Below, in pieces: positions 1-8,298 of a DNA stretch of 64,000 bases. The notes under the pieces were generated by a model. The model saw only the letters and a list, made by a program, of their open reading frames with translations, made no database searches and was not told the DNA's origin. A program made the position numbers and the translations under genes. How positions within the stretch are numbered: the first letter of the stretch is position 1; each line of letters opens with the position of its first letter. Source of the DNA: Nocardioides sp. Root140 (GTDB lineage Bacteria; Actinomycetota; Actinomycetes; Propionibacteriales; Nocardioidaceae); contig NZ_LMFI01000001.1 of the NCBI RefSeq assembly GCF_001426745.1, positions 1 to 64,000 of the forward strand. Direction: 5' to 3'.

Positions 1-52
1 ACTGGGTTCAACCGGTGGTAGCAACAACTGGGTTCAACCGGTGGTAGCAACA
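1..52. repeat. 26-bp perfect tandem duplication of the IS30 left end
   Basis: Bases 1-26 are repeated exactly at 27-52. Each copy contains the left terminal inverted repeat of the IS30 element that follows (TTCAACCGGTGGTAGCAACA). A doubled terminus is what IS30-family tandem (IS-IS junction) chemistry or insertion next to an existing end could leave. The window edge prevents seeing what lies further left. Confidence 0.85.
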
Positions 53-1472
53 CCAGCTTGGTGGAGCAATCGTAGGTGCTCGTCGAGGGCCTCTGCTGGG
101 GTCTTCCATCCGAGGCTCTTCCTGGGTCTGCTGTTGAGTGCAGCTTCGACCGCTTGTGTCTCCTCGTTGCTCCATCGCGAGATGTCGGTGCCCTTGGGGA
201 AGTACTGGCGCAGCAGACCGTTGTGGTTCTCGTTGGTGCCGCGCTGCCAAGGGCTCTGCGGGTCGGCGAAGTAGACCGCGATCCCGGTCTCGATCTTGAA
301 CTGCGCGTGCTGGGAGAGCTCCTTGCCGCGGTCCCAGGTCAGCGTGCGTCGCAGTTGCTCGGGCAAGGTCGTCATGGTCTCGACGAGGGCCTCCTTCATG
401 GCCACCGCGCCGTAACCACCCAACGGTGGCCCGTTCTTCGTTGGCGCCACCATCCCGTAACCCTCAGCGCGAGGAAGGTGGACCAGCATCGTGTACCTCG
501 TGCTCCGCTCGACCAGGGTCCCGATCGCGGAGCGGTTCAACCCGATGATCAGATCTCCCTCCCAGTGCCCCGGGACTGCACGGTCCTCGACCTCGGCAGG
601 TCGCTGACTGATCACGACATCGGCGGTGACATGGCCGCCGGGTCTGTTGCGGGTACGTGCCCTGGGCTCACGCAATGCCCGACCGGTGCGCAGACATGCA
701 ACGAGTTCGCGCTTGAGGGCGCCACGGCTCTCGATGAAGAGCGCCTGGTAGATCGTCTCGTGGCTACAGCGCATGGACTCATCATCGGGGAAGTCGATAG
801 GAAGTCGGTTCGAGATCTGCTCCGGGCTCCAGGCCTTGCTCCAGCGGCGGTCCTGACGGTGCGGCTTTCTGCGCCCCTTCCACGGTGCGACATCGGGCCC
901 GAGGATCTCCGCGCCGTCGGGTCCGCGGAGCACGCCGGCGAGCTTGTCCTGGACGTAGCCCTGCAGTCGCAGGTCAGCCAACAGCTTCGCAACCTTGGGA
1001 CGCCGGGCGGCCATCTGGGCCTTCCACTGCGCCACCGATGCGCGATACTCCAGCTTCCCGCTGCGAGTGGCGGCGTTGCGGCGCAGCTCGCGCGAGATCG
1101 TCGAAGGATGTCGACCGAGGCGCCTGGCGGTCTCACGGACCCCAAGGCCCTGCGCCTTCAAGATCGCGATCTCTTCCCTTTCAGGAAACGACAGGTACCG
1201 GCCCGACGGCGGGGCAAGACTCAGGGGTGGCATGCCGCCACCGTGGCGGAACCATCGGGAGCCGACTGGTCCTGACACGCCCACAGCGGCGGCGGCGTCC
1301 TCGCTGCTCATGCCCTCCGCGATCCGCCGCCAGAACTCCTGCTCGACCTGCCGGGGCGGTTGAGGACGACCCGGGGACCGCATCGCTGGCCGGACCGCAC
1401 GATCTGACGCCTGCTGACGACGACCCATCAAACACCTCCGTGATCATGAGGTGTTGCGACGACCGGTTGAAT
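33..1472 (-). mobile_element. IS30-family insertion sequence, intact copy
   Basis: The element is about 1.44 kb. The left terminus TTCAACCGGTGGTAGCAACACC (33-54) matches the reverse complement of the right terminus ending at 1472 (GGTGTTGCGACGACCGGTTGAA) with a few mismatches. A single transposase gene fills the interior on the minus strand, and its stop codon lies inside the left repeat. The element is homologous to a second, broken copy at 21948-23384. Confidence 0.88.
34..1431 (-). CDS. IS30-family transposase
   Basis: This 465-residue protein is a DDE transposase that mobilises the surrounding IS30 element. The N-terminal part carries an HTH region with the IS30-type stretch LGRHPSTISRELRRN. 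The catalytic core has the acidic residues in EGDLIIG, in TWDRGKEL and in the GTNENHNGLLRQYFP segment, so the DDE triad appears complete. The reading frame is unbroken, unlike the homologue at 21948-23384, where a one-base deletion disrupts the same NENHNG region. The start at 1431 gives the usual length for this family, although internal Met residues could serve instead. The element may therefore still be active. Confidence 0.9.
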   Translation of the reverse strand: MMGRRQQASDRAVRPAMRSPGRPQPPRQVEQEFWRRIAEGMSSEDAAAAVGVSGPVGSRWFRHGGGMPPLSLAPPSGRYLSFPEREEIAILKAQGLGVRETARRLGRHPSTISRELRRNAATRSGKLEYRASVAQWKAQMAARRPKVAKLLADLRLQGYVQDKLAGVLRGPDGAEILGPDVAPWKGRRKPHRQDRRWSKAWSPEQISNRLPIDFPDDESMRCSHETIYQALFIESRGALKRELVACLRTGRALREPRARTRNRPGGHVTADVVISQRPAEVEDRAVPGHWEGDLIIGLNRSAIGTLVERSTRYTMLVHLPRAEGYGMVAPTKNGPPLGGYGAVAMKEALVETMTTLPEQLRRTLTWDRGKELSQHAQFKIETGIAVYFADPQSPWQRGTNENHNGLLRQYFPKGTDISRWSNEETQAVEAALNSRPRKSLGWKTPAEALDEHLRLLHQAGVATTG

Positions 1473-1482
1473 TCGCCCTGAA

Positions 1483-1757
1483 ATGCCGCCACCGTGGCGG
1501 AACCATCAATGCCGCCACCGTGGCGGAACCATCGGGAGCCGACTGGTCCTGACACGCCCACAGCGGCGGCGGCGTCCTCGCTGCTCATGCCCTCCGCGAT
1601 CCGCCGCCAGAACTCCTGCTCGACCTGCCGGGGCGGTGGAGGACGACCCGGGGACCGCATCGCTGGCCGGACCGCACGATCTGACGCCTGCTGACGACGA
1701 CCCATCAAACACCTCCGTGATCATGAGGTGTTGCGACGACCGGTTGAATTCGCCCTG
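1483..1757 (-). mobile_element. Truncated second copy of the IS30 right end
   Basis: About 250 bp (1509-1757) repeats the right end and transposase N-terminus of the IS30 copy on its left almost base for base; one difference is ggttgagg versus ggtggagg. It ends in the same terminus, GACCGGTTGAATTCGCCCTG. A 26-bp segment (1483-1508) is itself repeated at 1509-1534. The intact element therefore appears to have landed in or beside an older copy of itself, leaving this stump, which carries only the first ~80 codons of a transposase. Confidence 0.85.
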
Positions 1758-1785
1758 GATCCCCGCGTCCTTGTGAGGAAATTCA

Positions 1786-2025
1786 GTGAGCAGAACTGGG
1801 ATGCGGTTCATGGAGGTCGCGGCCGCGACCGCGATCGAACGGCTTCTCGCAGAGCGGCTCGCGGTCAAGGACGTCATGCATCTGACCGGGCTCGACCAGG
1901 CGACGGTGCGTCGGCTGCGTCAAATCGAGACCGACGACGACGAGCCCGGGACCGAGTTTGTCACCAGCGGCGGAGTCGATACCACCGCCGAGGGTGCCGA
2001 CGCCGAGGTGGCGTCATGGCGAGCC
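1786..2025 (+). other. Unrecognised short reading frame, possibly HTH-containing remnant
   Basis: The frame starting at 1786 encodes a helical stretch with a plausible helix-turn-helix (VKDVMHLTGLDQATVRRL, about residues 27-44). After about residue 75 it turns into low-complexity Arg-rich sequence while a different frame takes on methylase-like sequence. I do not recognise a family. It lies directly downstream of IS30 debris and could be a truncated or frameshifted gene. Confidence 0.3.
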
Positions 2026-2209
2026 CGTCGACGGCAACGATCCATACAAGCGGCTCAAGACGGCCCTCAAGACCGATATCGACCGGGATGCCGGGGCCAC
2101 GCTCGACGCCACCGACTCGCGCCCCTTCTCCAAGCCGGCTACGGGCAAGGTCGCGGCCAAGGTCATCAACGATCACGGCGACGAGGTAATGAAGCTTGAA
2201 GTGGAGTGA
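2026..2209 (+). pseudogene. C-terminal fragment of a site-specific DNA methyltransferase
   Basis: Frame 2 encodes about 60 residues resembling the C-terminal tail of actinobacterial adenine-specific DNA methyltransferases of the type III Mod kind. Recognisable pieces are DPYKRLKTALKTDID, SRPFSKPATGKVAAKV and INDHGDEVMK, ending at a stop at 2207-2209. No catalytic DPPY or FxGxG motif is present, and the upstream sequence switches frame and is IS-derived. It is the stump of a gene cut by transposition. The family call rests on remembered similarity of the tail and is moderate. Confidence 0.5.
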
Positions 2210-2393
2210 TTGCAGCAGACGCATGCCACCCATCCCGGCACCTCCCGAGACAGCCTGCGCCAGCTGCACCGTCCTGCCCCACGCGATCACGAGGGCGGCG
2301 ACCGTGCCGAGCTCCGGACTTGACCGGTGGCAAAGCCCATCCCGCGACATAGGGACCCAGCCCGCTTGTCCGGTGACGCTCGTGCGTGACGGC

Positions 2394-2999
2394 TCAGTGG
2401 TTCACATCCACAACGAGCTGCGGTCTCATCGACGCGCCCGTGTCATCGGCGAACTCGTCGGTGATGCGGTCGACAAGCGGCTGCAGGAAAAGGCGTCCGA
2501 GCTGCCGCACCATGATGGTGACGACCTGCTCGCCGACGGTGTGCTTCGTCGAGGCGACGCCGGCCTCCCGCAGATCGTCGACCTGCTGGGCGGAGAGCTG
2601 GCTGAGCCGGCTGACCAAGTCGACTCGCCCTGCGCTCCCATCGAGGATAGCCCGCCGCAGGTAGTCGACGATCGCTTGGTTGGCCGAGAGCATGGCGGCC
2701 ACAGCACGGTCGCGTGCCGCCGTGACCTGGCCGGGCGGGCAAGGGCCGAGCGGGACGGACGCGATCGTCTGGGCGAACTGCTCGACGATCGCGAGTTCGA
2801 CGGCTTCGCGCAGTGCCTCCTTCGTCCCGTAGTGGTGGACGACTAGACCGACCGTCACGCCCGCCGCGGCCGCGACCGCGCGTAGCGAGGTGGCCTCGGC
2901 GCCATTCGCCGCGAAGAGATCCAGTGCGGCGTTCCGGATCCGCGCCTTCGCCGTGAGGTCGTCCGCGCGTAGAGCCGCACTGGGCTGTCGTCGCGTCAT
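2394..2999 (-). CDS. TetR-family transcriptional regulator
   Basis: This 201-residue protein has a TetR DNA-binding domain at about residues 18-65, with the recognition-helix region LRAVAAAAGVTVGLVVHHYGTKEAL. A long helical C-terminal ligand-binding domain follows. The start at 2999 leaves a short basic leader. It is divergent from the CoA-transferase/ligase operon starting at 3120. The 120-bp gap holds a pair of direct repeats and an inverted repeat that are good operator candidates. By analogy with other TetR genes beside beta-oxidation operons, it probably represses the operon until an acyl-CoA intermediate binds. This is inference; no ligand can be named. Confidence 0.88.
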   Translation of the reverse strand: MTRRQPSAALRADDLTAKARIRNAALDLFAANGAEATSLRAVAAAAGVTVGLVVHHYGTKEALREAVELAIVEQFAQTIASVPLGPCPPGQVTAARDRAVAAMLSANQAIVDYLRRAILDGSAGRVDLVSRLSQLSAQQVDDLREAGVASTKHTVGEQVVTIMVRQLGRLFLQPLVDRITDEFADDTGASMRPQLVVDVNH

Positions 3000-3035
3000 G
3001 TCTCCTCATCCTTCTCGGTCTGCGTTCTCGGATCG

Positions 3036-3091
3036 GCACGAACGTACTAGTTACCTATTGCACGAACGTACCAGTTGCTATACAACTGTAC
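3036..3091. promoter_or_regulatory. Divergent promoter/operator region of the first beta-oxidation operon
   Basis: Two 19-bp near-identical direct repeats (GCACGAACGTACYAGTTRC) lie at 3036-3054 and 3060-3078, 24 bp apart. The second overlaps an inverted repeat, CAGTTG-CTATA-CAACTG (3072-3088). A plausible -35 (TTGCAC, 3058-3063) and -10 (TATACA, 3079-3084) fall within the repeats, so a bound TetR protein would block transcription. A Shine-Dalgarno AAAGGAG (3107-3113) precedes the GTG start at 3120. Confidence 0.6.
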
Positions 3092-3119
3092 AAACAGGCA
3101 GCGGCCAAAGGAGCAGTAA

Positions 3120-3998
3120 GTGTCGAGAACGCCAGACGCGACCGCAGTCGCGGGCGTCGGGGTCGTTTCCCTGGCCGTGAACCTCCCCGGACCCTTGGCG
3201 GTCGCCCGCCTTGCCTCGATGGGGGCGTCAGCGACCAAGGTCGAGCCGCCCTCCGGAGACCCGCTCCAAGCGGTCGCACCGAGCTGGTACGAGGAGCTCG
3301 CCGCCGGTCAGGAGGTCGTCACGCTCGACCTCAAGAGCCCAGCCGGCCGATCAGCGCTGGAGACGCGGCTCGCGGTTGCCGATGTGCTGCTGACCGCGAT
3401 GCGACCCTCGGCTCTCACGCGGCTTGGGCTTGTGGATAGCGTCGAGCGGCATGGTCTCGTCCTGGTCGAGGTCGTCGGCTACGACGGAGAACGATCGGAC
3501 GAGGCCGGGCATGACCTGACGTACCAGGCCGTCCAGGGCACGCTCATGCCGCCAACCATGCCCCTCGTGCCGTTTGTCGACGTGCTCGGAGCAGAGCGAG
3601 CGGTGACCGCGACACTCGCCGGGCTGCGGCGACGGACGTCAAGGAAGACGGCCGTACGCGAGCGGGTCGTGCTCGACGATGTGGCCTTCCACGCATCGGC
3701 CGCGGTGCGCCACGGCCTGACGCGTCCCGGTGACGTCCTAGGAGGGGGCCTGCCCACCTACAGCATCTACGCGACAGCCGACGGGCACGTCGCCGTCGGC
3801 GCGATCGAACCGCACTTCGCCCGCCGTCTCGCCGACGCAGTCGGGCGCACGCGTGAGGAACTGATCGCCCGCTTCGGCACCGAGTCCAGCGCCCACTGGG
3901 AGTCGCTGGGCCGTTCGCTCGACATCCCCCTCGTTGCCGTCCAAGACCCGCGTGCCGCTGTTCCTGACCCGCCCGTCCCTTTCCACAACCTCGGCTGA
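3120..3998 (+). CDS. CaiB/BaiF-family (class III) CoA transferase
   Basis: The 292-residue protein belongs to the family that moves CoA between carboxylic acids, or in the AMACR branch epimerises 2-methylacyl-CoAs. Typical features are the N-terminal Rossmann-like region with VEPPSGDPL (about 41-49), the LDLKSPAGR block (69-77), and Asp154 in FVDVLGAERA at the position of the catalytic Asp. At 292 residues it is shorter than the common 380-430, and part of the central region seems reduced. The GTG start is chosen because AAAGGAG sits 6 bases upstream. It is the first gene of an operon of ligase, hydratase, thiolase, SDR and dehydrogenase genes. A racemase/epimerase role is an alternative. Confidence 0.8.
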   Translation: MSRTPDATAVAGVGVVSLAVNLPGPLAVARLASMGASATKVEPPSGDPLQAVAPSWYEELAAGQEVVTLDLKSPAGRSALETRLAVADVLLTAMRPSALTRLGLVDSVERHGLVLVEVVGYDGERSDEAGHDLTYQAVQGTLMPPTMPLVPFVDVLGAERAVTATLAGLRRRTSRKTAVRERVVLDDVAFHASAAVRHGLTRPGDVLGGGLPTYSIYATADGHVAVGAIEPHFARRLADAVGRTREELIARFGTESSAHWESLGRSLDIPLVAVQDPRAAVPDPPVPFHNLG

Positions 3999-4023
3999 TC
4001 CCCACCCCAACTAGGAGTCTCCC

Positions 4024-5550
4024 GTGCCCAGCCTCGCCCAAGTCCTCGCCCGGACTGCCAGTCGTGTTCCCCAACGGATCGCCGTCGAGTTCGGTTCGGG
4101 TTCGATGACGTACGCCGAACTCGACGCCAGCGTCAACCAGCTCGCGCGTGAGCTGACCGACCGGGGCCTGGCCAAGGGCGACCGTCTACTCCTGCTCTCG
4201 GGCAACAGCGGCGCCTTCGTCGTCGCGCTCTACGCCGGACTCCGTCTGGGCGCCATCGTCGTGCCCGTCAACCCGCGGTCGGCGCCGCCCGAGATCGACC
4301 ACTTCGTCACCGACTCGGGCGCCAGTCTGCTGCTCTTCGGTCCAGAGGTCGTCGAGAACATCCAGGGGCTGGCAGGCGGCGGGGGGCGCGCAGGTAGCAT
4401 CCCCGCGCTCGCGCTGGGTCGCGCAACGGGTTTCGACGACGTGCTCGCAGCCGCGGCCGTCCAGTCCGCTGAGCCGATCGACGTCGAGGTCGCGGAGGAC
4501 GACGACGCGCTCATCATCTACACTTCGGGCACGACCGGTCGCCCCAAGGGTGCCCTCTTCGACCAGCACCGCATCCTGTGGGTCGGCATCAACACGGCGA
4601 TTGGTTTAGGACTTCATGAGGGGGAGCGGATGTTGCACGTTGCTCCCCTGTATCACTCAGCGGCCCTCAACATGCTTCTGATCGGCGGGATGATGTATGG
4701 CGCGACGCACGTCATCCTGCCCCGCTTCGACCCGGAAACGGTGCTCGAGATGCTCGAACGCGAGCGGATCACCCAGTTCTTCGGCGTCCCGACGATGTAC
4801 ACGTTCCTGCTGCGCACCCCGTCGATCGCGACACGCGACCTGTCGAGCCTGCGTGTCTGCTTGTACGGCGCTGCTCCGATGCCGGCGACGACGGCTGAGG
4901 CGCTCGTGGCGGCGCTGCCGGGCGCGTCGATCATCCAGGCATGCGGCCAGACCGAGGGCGGGCCGGGGGGCATCCTCCTGCAGCATGACGAGGTGCTCGC
5001 GCGACCGAGCGCGAGCGGTCGCAGCGCCATCGCCAACACCGAGGTGCACATCGTCGACCTCGACGGCAACGACGTGGCGCCCGGCGGGGTCGGCGAGATG
5101 ATCATGCGCGGCGAGACGATGATGAAGGGCTACTGGGGCAACCCCGAAGCGACGGCGGAGACCGTCCGAGACGGCTGGGTGCACACCGGCGACATCGCCA
5201 GCATCGACGAGGACGGATACATCACGCTGGTCGACCGGCTCAAGGACATGATCATCACCGGTGGCCGCAACGTCTATTCGGTCGAGGTCGAGAGCGCCCT
5301 GGCCGGTCACCCAGCGGTCGGGGACATCGCCATCGTCTCGCGACCGAACGAGGAGTACGGCGAGAGCGTCGTGGCCGTCGTGACCCCACGGGACGGTGCG
5401 ACGCTCACCTTCGAGCAACTGCGCGAGTACGGCCAGCAGTGCCTCAGCAGCTACAAACTGCCCCGCGAGCTCATCATCATCGACGAGATTCCCCGCAACG
5501 CCTCCGGCAAGCTCCTCAAGCACCAGATCCGGGCGAAACTGAATGCCTGA
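4024..5550 (+). CDS. AMP-forming acyl-CoA synthetase (FadD-type)
   Basis: This 508-residue adenylate-forming ligase activates a carboxylic acid to its CoA thioester using ATP. The P-loop motif IIYTSGTTGRPKGAL is at about residues 163-177, followed by the YGAAPMP and GQTEGG segments. The motif GYWGNPEAT and the hinge region DRLKDMIITGGRNVYSVEVE come next, and the C-terminal catalytic Lys lies in NASGKLLKHQ near residue 498. The start is GTG. The stop overlaps the next gene (5543) by 8 bases, indicating translational coupling. The acyl substrate cannot be read from the sequence; operon context suggests a medium or cyclic acid handled by the beta-oxidation genes downstream. Confidence 0.9.
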   Translation: MPSLAQVLARTASRVPQRIAVEFGSGSMTYAELDASVNQLARELTDRGLAKGDRLLLLSGNSGAFVVALYAGLRLGAIVVPVNPRSAPPEIDHFVTDSGASLLLFGPEVVENIQGLAGGGGRAGSIPALALGRATGFDDVLAAAAVQSAEPIDVEVAEDDDALIIYTSGTTGRPKGALFDQHRILWVGINTAIGLGLHEGERMLHVAPLYHSAALNMLLIGGMMYGATHVILPRFDPETVLEMLERERITQFFGVPTMYTFLLRTPSIATRDLSSLRVCLYGAAPMPATTAEALVAALPGASIIQACGQTEGGPGGILLQHDEVLARPSASGRSAIANTEVHIVDLDGNDVAPGGVGEMIMRGETMMKGYWGNPEATAETVRDGWVHTGDIASIDEDGYITLVDRLKDMIITGGRNVYSVEVESALAGHPAVGDIAIVSRPNEEYGESVVAVVTPRDGATLTFEQLREYGQQCLSSYKLPRELIIIDEIPRNASGKLLKHQIRAKLNA

Positions 5551-6358
5551 CACCCCGAGCGACCTGGGCAGTGGGTCCACCGCCAGGGCGCCGACGGCGC
5601 CGTCGACCCTGCGCCTCACCGTGGACGGACCCGTCGCCACGGTCGAGCTGACCCGGCCTGAGCGCCGCAACGCGCTGAGCCCTCACTCGGCGCAGGATCT
5701 GCTCACAGCTTTGGCCGACGTCGCGCGGGACGACGACGTTCGTGTCGTGGTGCTCACCGGCGCGGGGGGCAACTTCTGCGCCGGCGCCGACCTCATCGAC
5801 CTCGACCCCGGCCGACTTGGCGAGGCCATGGTCGAGTTCAACAAGATCGTTCCTGTCCTGCGCAACTTGCCGCAGCCGGTCATCGCCAAGGTCCGTGGCG
5901 CCGCGGTCGGCGCCGGCTGCAACCTGGCCCTCGCCTGCGACTTCGTCGTCGCCGACGAGACGGCGCGGTTCACCCAGAACTTCGCCCGGCTCGGCCTGTC
6001 CATCGACCTCGGTGGCAGCTGGGTCCTGCCCCGGCTCGTCGGACTGCGGCAGGCGCGCGAGTTGGCCCTCCTCGGGGACGACCTCGACGGGCCCACCGCT
6101 GCTCAGGTCGGACTCATCGCACGCTGCGTGCCATCGGAGGAGCTCGATGACGCGGTCACCGCCCTGGCCCGACGCCTGGCCGGCTCCTCCCGCCCTGCCC
6201 AGGCACGCACCAAGCACCTCCTCGACGCCACGTGGACCGCGGCCCTCACCGAAGCGCTGGCCCGCGAAGCCGAAGCCCAGGTCGCCAACGTGTCGACGCC
6301 CGAGTTCCACCAAGCCCTGAACGCCTTCCGCACCCGCCACCAAGGAGCCCAACCATGA
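5543..6358 (+). CDS. Enoyl-CoA hydratase/isomerase family protein
   Basis: This 271-residue crotonase-fold protein has the oxyanion-hole segment GAGGNFCAGADLIDL and the GAAVGAGCNLALACD helix. The two Glu residues used by true enoyl-CoA hydratases are not both present: the first position is Asn (GAGCN), and the second region reads LSIDLGGSWVLPRLVG. That pattern is typical of the PaaG/PaaB-like isomerase or epoxyacyl-CoA isomerase branch. An isomerase or a specialised hydratase is therefore more likely than the bulk hydratase, which may be the gene at 9986. It overlaps the preceding ligase by 8 bases and the following thiolase by ATGA. Confidence 0.82.
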   Translation: MPDTPSDLGSGSTARAPTAPSTLRLTVDGPVATVELTRPERRNALSPHSAQDLLTALADVARDDDVRVVVLTGAGGNFCAGADLIDLDPGRLGEAMVEFNKIVPVLRNLPQPVIAKVRGAAVGAGCNLALACDFVVADETARFTQNFARLGLSIDLGGSWVLPRLVGLRQARELALLGDDLDGPTAAQVGLIARCVPSEELDDAVTALARRLAGSSRPAQARTKHLLDATWTAALTEALAREAEAQVANVSTPEFHQALNAFRTRHQGAQP

Positions 6359-7530
6359 CCCGTGAAGCAGTCATCGTCGACGCCGTCCGCACACCGGTCG
6401 GCAAGCGTGGCGGCCAGCTGCGCGACTGGCACCCCGTCGACCTGCTCGCGCACACCCTCGCCCACCTCGCCGAGCGCACCGGCCTCGACCCAGACCGACT
6501 CTCCGACGTCATCGTCGGCTGCGCCCTCCAGCGCGGTGAGCAGAGCGGCAACGTCGCCCGCAACGCCCTGCTCGGTGCGGGCCTGCCCACCGCCGTGCCC
6601 GGCACGACCCTCGACCGACAGTGCGGGTCCGGCCAACAGGCGGTCCACTTCGCGGCCCAAGCGATCAAGTCCGGCGAGTACGACTTCGCCATCGGCGCCG
6701 GCGTCGAGTCCATGAGCCGGGTCGACCTCGGTCCGCTCTTCGTCCCCGGCGGCGCCCAGGGCGACTGGTACGGCGAACGGGCCCTGGCGCGCTTTGACGG
6801 CAACCTGCCCGCCCAAGGACCATCAGTCGAGCTCGTCGCCACGAAGTGGGGTTTCACCCGTGAGCAGCTCGACACCTTCAGCGTCCAGAGCCACCGCCGC
6901 GCCGCCGCAGCGACCGACGCCGGGCACTTCGCCTCCGCGCTCGTGCCCCTCGACGGCGCGGCCAAAGACGGCTCCACCGCCCCGATGACCCGGGACGAGG
7001 GGATCCGGCTCGACATCGCCCCCGCGCGGGTCGCCGCCCTGCAGCCGGTGTTCTCCCCGGACGGCGTCATCACCGCCGGCAACGCCTCGCAGATGAGCGA
7101 CGGAGCGGCCGCCCTCCTGGTCGCCGAACGCGCCGCCGCTGAGGCGGCCGGACTGCGACCGCGGGCCAGGGTCGTCTCCATGGCCGTCGCCGCGGACGAC
7201 CCGGTGCTTCAATTCACGGCCATCATCCCAGCCAGTCAGAAGGCCCTGGACAAGGCCGGCCTCACCGTCGGCGACATCGACCTCGTCGAGGTCAACGAGG
7301 CATTCTCGCCGGTCCCGCTGCTGTGGTGCGAGGAGTTCGGCTACCCGGAGGACCAGCTCAACGTCAACGGCGGATCCATCGCCATCGGCCACCCGCTCGG
7401 CTCGACCGGCGCGCGCCTGCTGACCCAGCTCGTCAACGAGCTCGAGCGCCGCGAGGCCCGCTACGGCCTGCTCACCATCTGCGAGGGCGGCGGCATGGCC
7501 AACGCCACGATCATCGAACGCATCGCCTGA
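6355..7530 (+). CDS. Acetyl-CoA acyltransferase (degradative thiolase)
   Basis: The 391-residue thiolase cleaves 3-ketoacyl-CoA with CoA. All three catalytic elements are visible: the nucleophilic Cys90 in [11 protein letters not shown], the His in [15 protein letters not shown] near residue 345, and the second Cys in [13 protein letters not shown] near the C-terminus. The start at 6355 is chosen because its ATG overlaps the stop of the hydratase (ATGA) and begins the standard thiolase N-terminus [20 protein letters not shown]. An upstream in-frame extension would be non-homologous. It acts in the last step of the spiral encoded by this operon. Confidence 0.92.
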   Translation: MTREAVIVDAVRTPVGKRGGQLRDWHPVDLLAHTLAHLAERTGLDPDRLSDVIVGCALQRGEQSGNVARNALLGAGLPTAVPGTTLDRQCGSGQQAVHFAAQAIKSGEYDFAIGAGVESMSRVDLGPLFVPGGAQGDWYGERALARFDGNLPAQGPSVELVATKWGFTREQLDTFSVQSHRRAAAATDAGHFASALVPLDGAAKDGSTAPMTRDEGIRLDIAPARVAALQPVFSPDGVITAGNASQMSDGAAALLVAERAAAEAAGLRPRARVVSMAVAADDPVLQFTAIIPASQKALDKAGLTVGDIDLVEVNEAFSPVPLLWCEEFGYPEDQLNVNGGSIAIGHPLGSTGARLLTQLVNELERREARYGLLTICEGGGMANATIIERIA

Positions 7531-7541
7531 GGAGCAACAAC

Positions 7542-8285
7542 ATGGAGATCAGCAACCACACCTTCCTCGTCACCGGAGGCGCATCCGGGCTCGGAGGCGC
7601 GACCACCGCCGCCCTACTCGAGCGAGGCGCGCACGTCGTCGTCGCCGACCGCGCCGGGACAGCGCCCGCCGGCGCCGTCTTCGTCGAGACCGACGTCACC
7701 GACGCCGGCGCGGTGGCCCACGCGGTCGAAGTCGCCAGCCACCAGCCGGGACCGCTCTGCGGGGTGGTCAACTGCGCCGGAATCGGCGTCGCCCAAAAGG
7801 TGCTCGGCAGGTCCGGGCCGCACCAACTCGAGGACTTTATGAAGGTCCTCGATGTGAACCTCGCCGGTACGTTCAACGTGATCAGGCTCGCCGCCGCCGC
7901 GATGAGCGACGCCGAGCCTGGCCCGAGCGGCGAGCGTGGTGTGATCATCAACACCGCCTCGGCCGCCGCCTTCGACGGCCAGATCGGCCAAGCCGCCTAC
8001 TCGGCCTCCAAGGGCGGAGTCGTCGCCATGACGCTCCCGATCGCCCGCGAGCTTGCGCGGTACGGGATCCGGGTGGCAACCATCGCGCCGGGGCTGTTCC
8101 TCACCCCCATGATGGGCGTGCTGCCTGAAGCCGCCAGGGAGTCGCTTGGCCAGCAGGTGCCCTTCCCGGCGCGGCTCGGCGACCCGTCCGAGTACGCCGC
8201 CCTCGCAATCCACATCATCGAAAACCAGATGGTCAACGGCGAGGTGATCCGTCTCGACGGAGCCCTGCGCATGGCCGCCCGCTGA
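7542..8285 (+). CDS. SDR 3-hydroxyacyl-CoA dehydrogenase, HSD17B10-like
   Basis: The 247-residue short-chain dehydrogenase has a cofactor motif TGGASGLG (about 11-18), an NAG-equivalent NCAG, and the active-site Ser followed by YSASK (Tyr153, Lys157). The C-terminal half closely follows the type II 3-hydroxyacyl-CoA dehydrogenase pattern, with [56 protein letters not shown] and [10 protein letters not shown]. It most likely oxidises an alpha-methyl-branched or cyclic 3-hydroxyacyl-CoA with NAD+. The start at 7542 follows GAGGAG 11 bases after the thiolase stop. A paralogue with the same neighbours is at 18848. Confidence 0.9.
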   Translation: MEISNHTFLVTGGASGLGGATTAALLERGAHVVVADRAGTAPAGAVFVETDVTDAGAVAHAVEVASHQPGPLCGVVNCAGIGVAQKVLGRSGPHQLEDFMKVLDVNLAGTFNVIRLAAAAMSDAEPGPSGERGVIINTASAAAFDGQIGQAAYSASKGGVVAMTLPIARELARYGIRVATIAPGLFLTPMMGVLPEAARESLGQQVPFPARLGDPSEYAALAIHIIENQMVNGEVIRLDGALRMAAR

Positions 8286-8298
8286 ACAGGAGACCGTC

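Noticed and set aside
76-1275. Long plus-strand frame opposite the IS30 transposase
   Set aside because: Antisense shadow; the minus-strand protein has complete IS30 transposase motifs.
1234-1534. Repeated palindromic segment CCGCCAC-C-GTGGCGG suggestive of an operator
   Set aside because: It lies within the IS30 transposase N-terminal coding region (encoding part of WFRHGGG) and its copies are IS copies.
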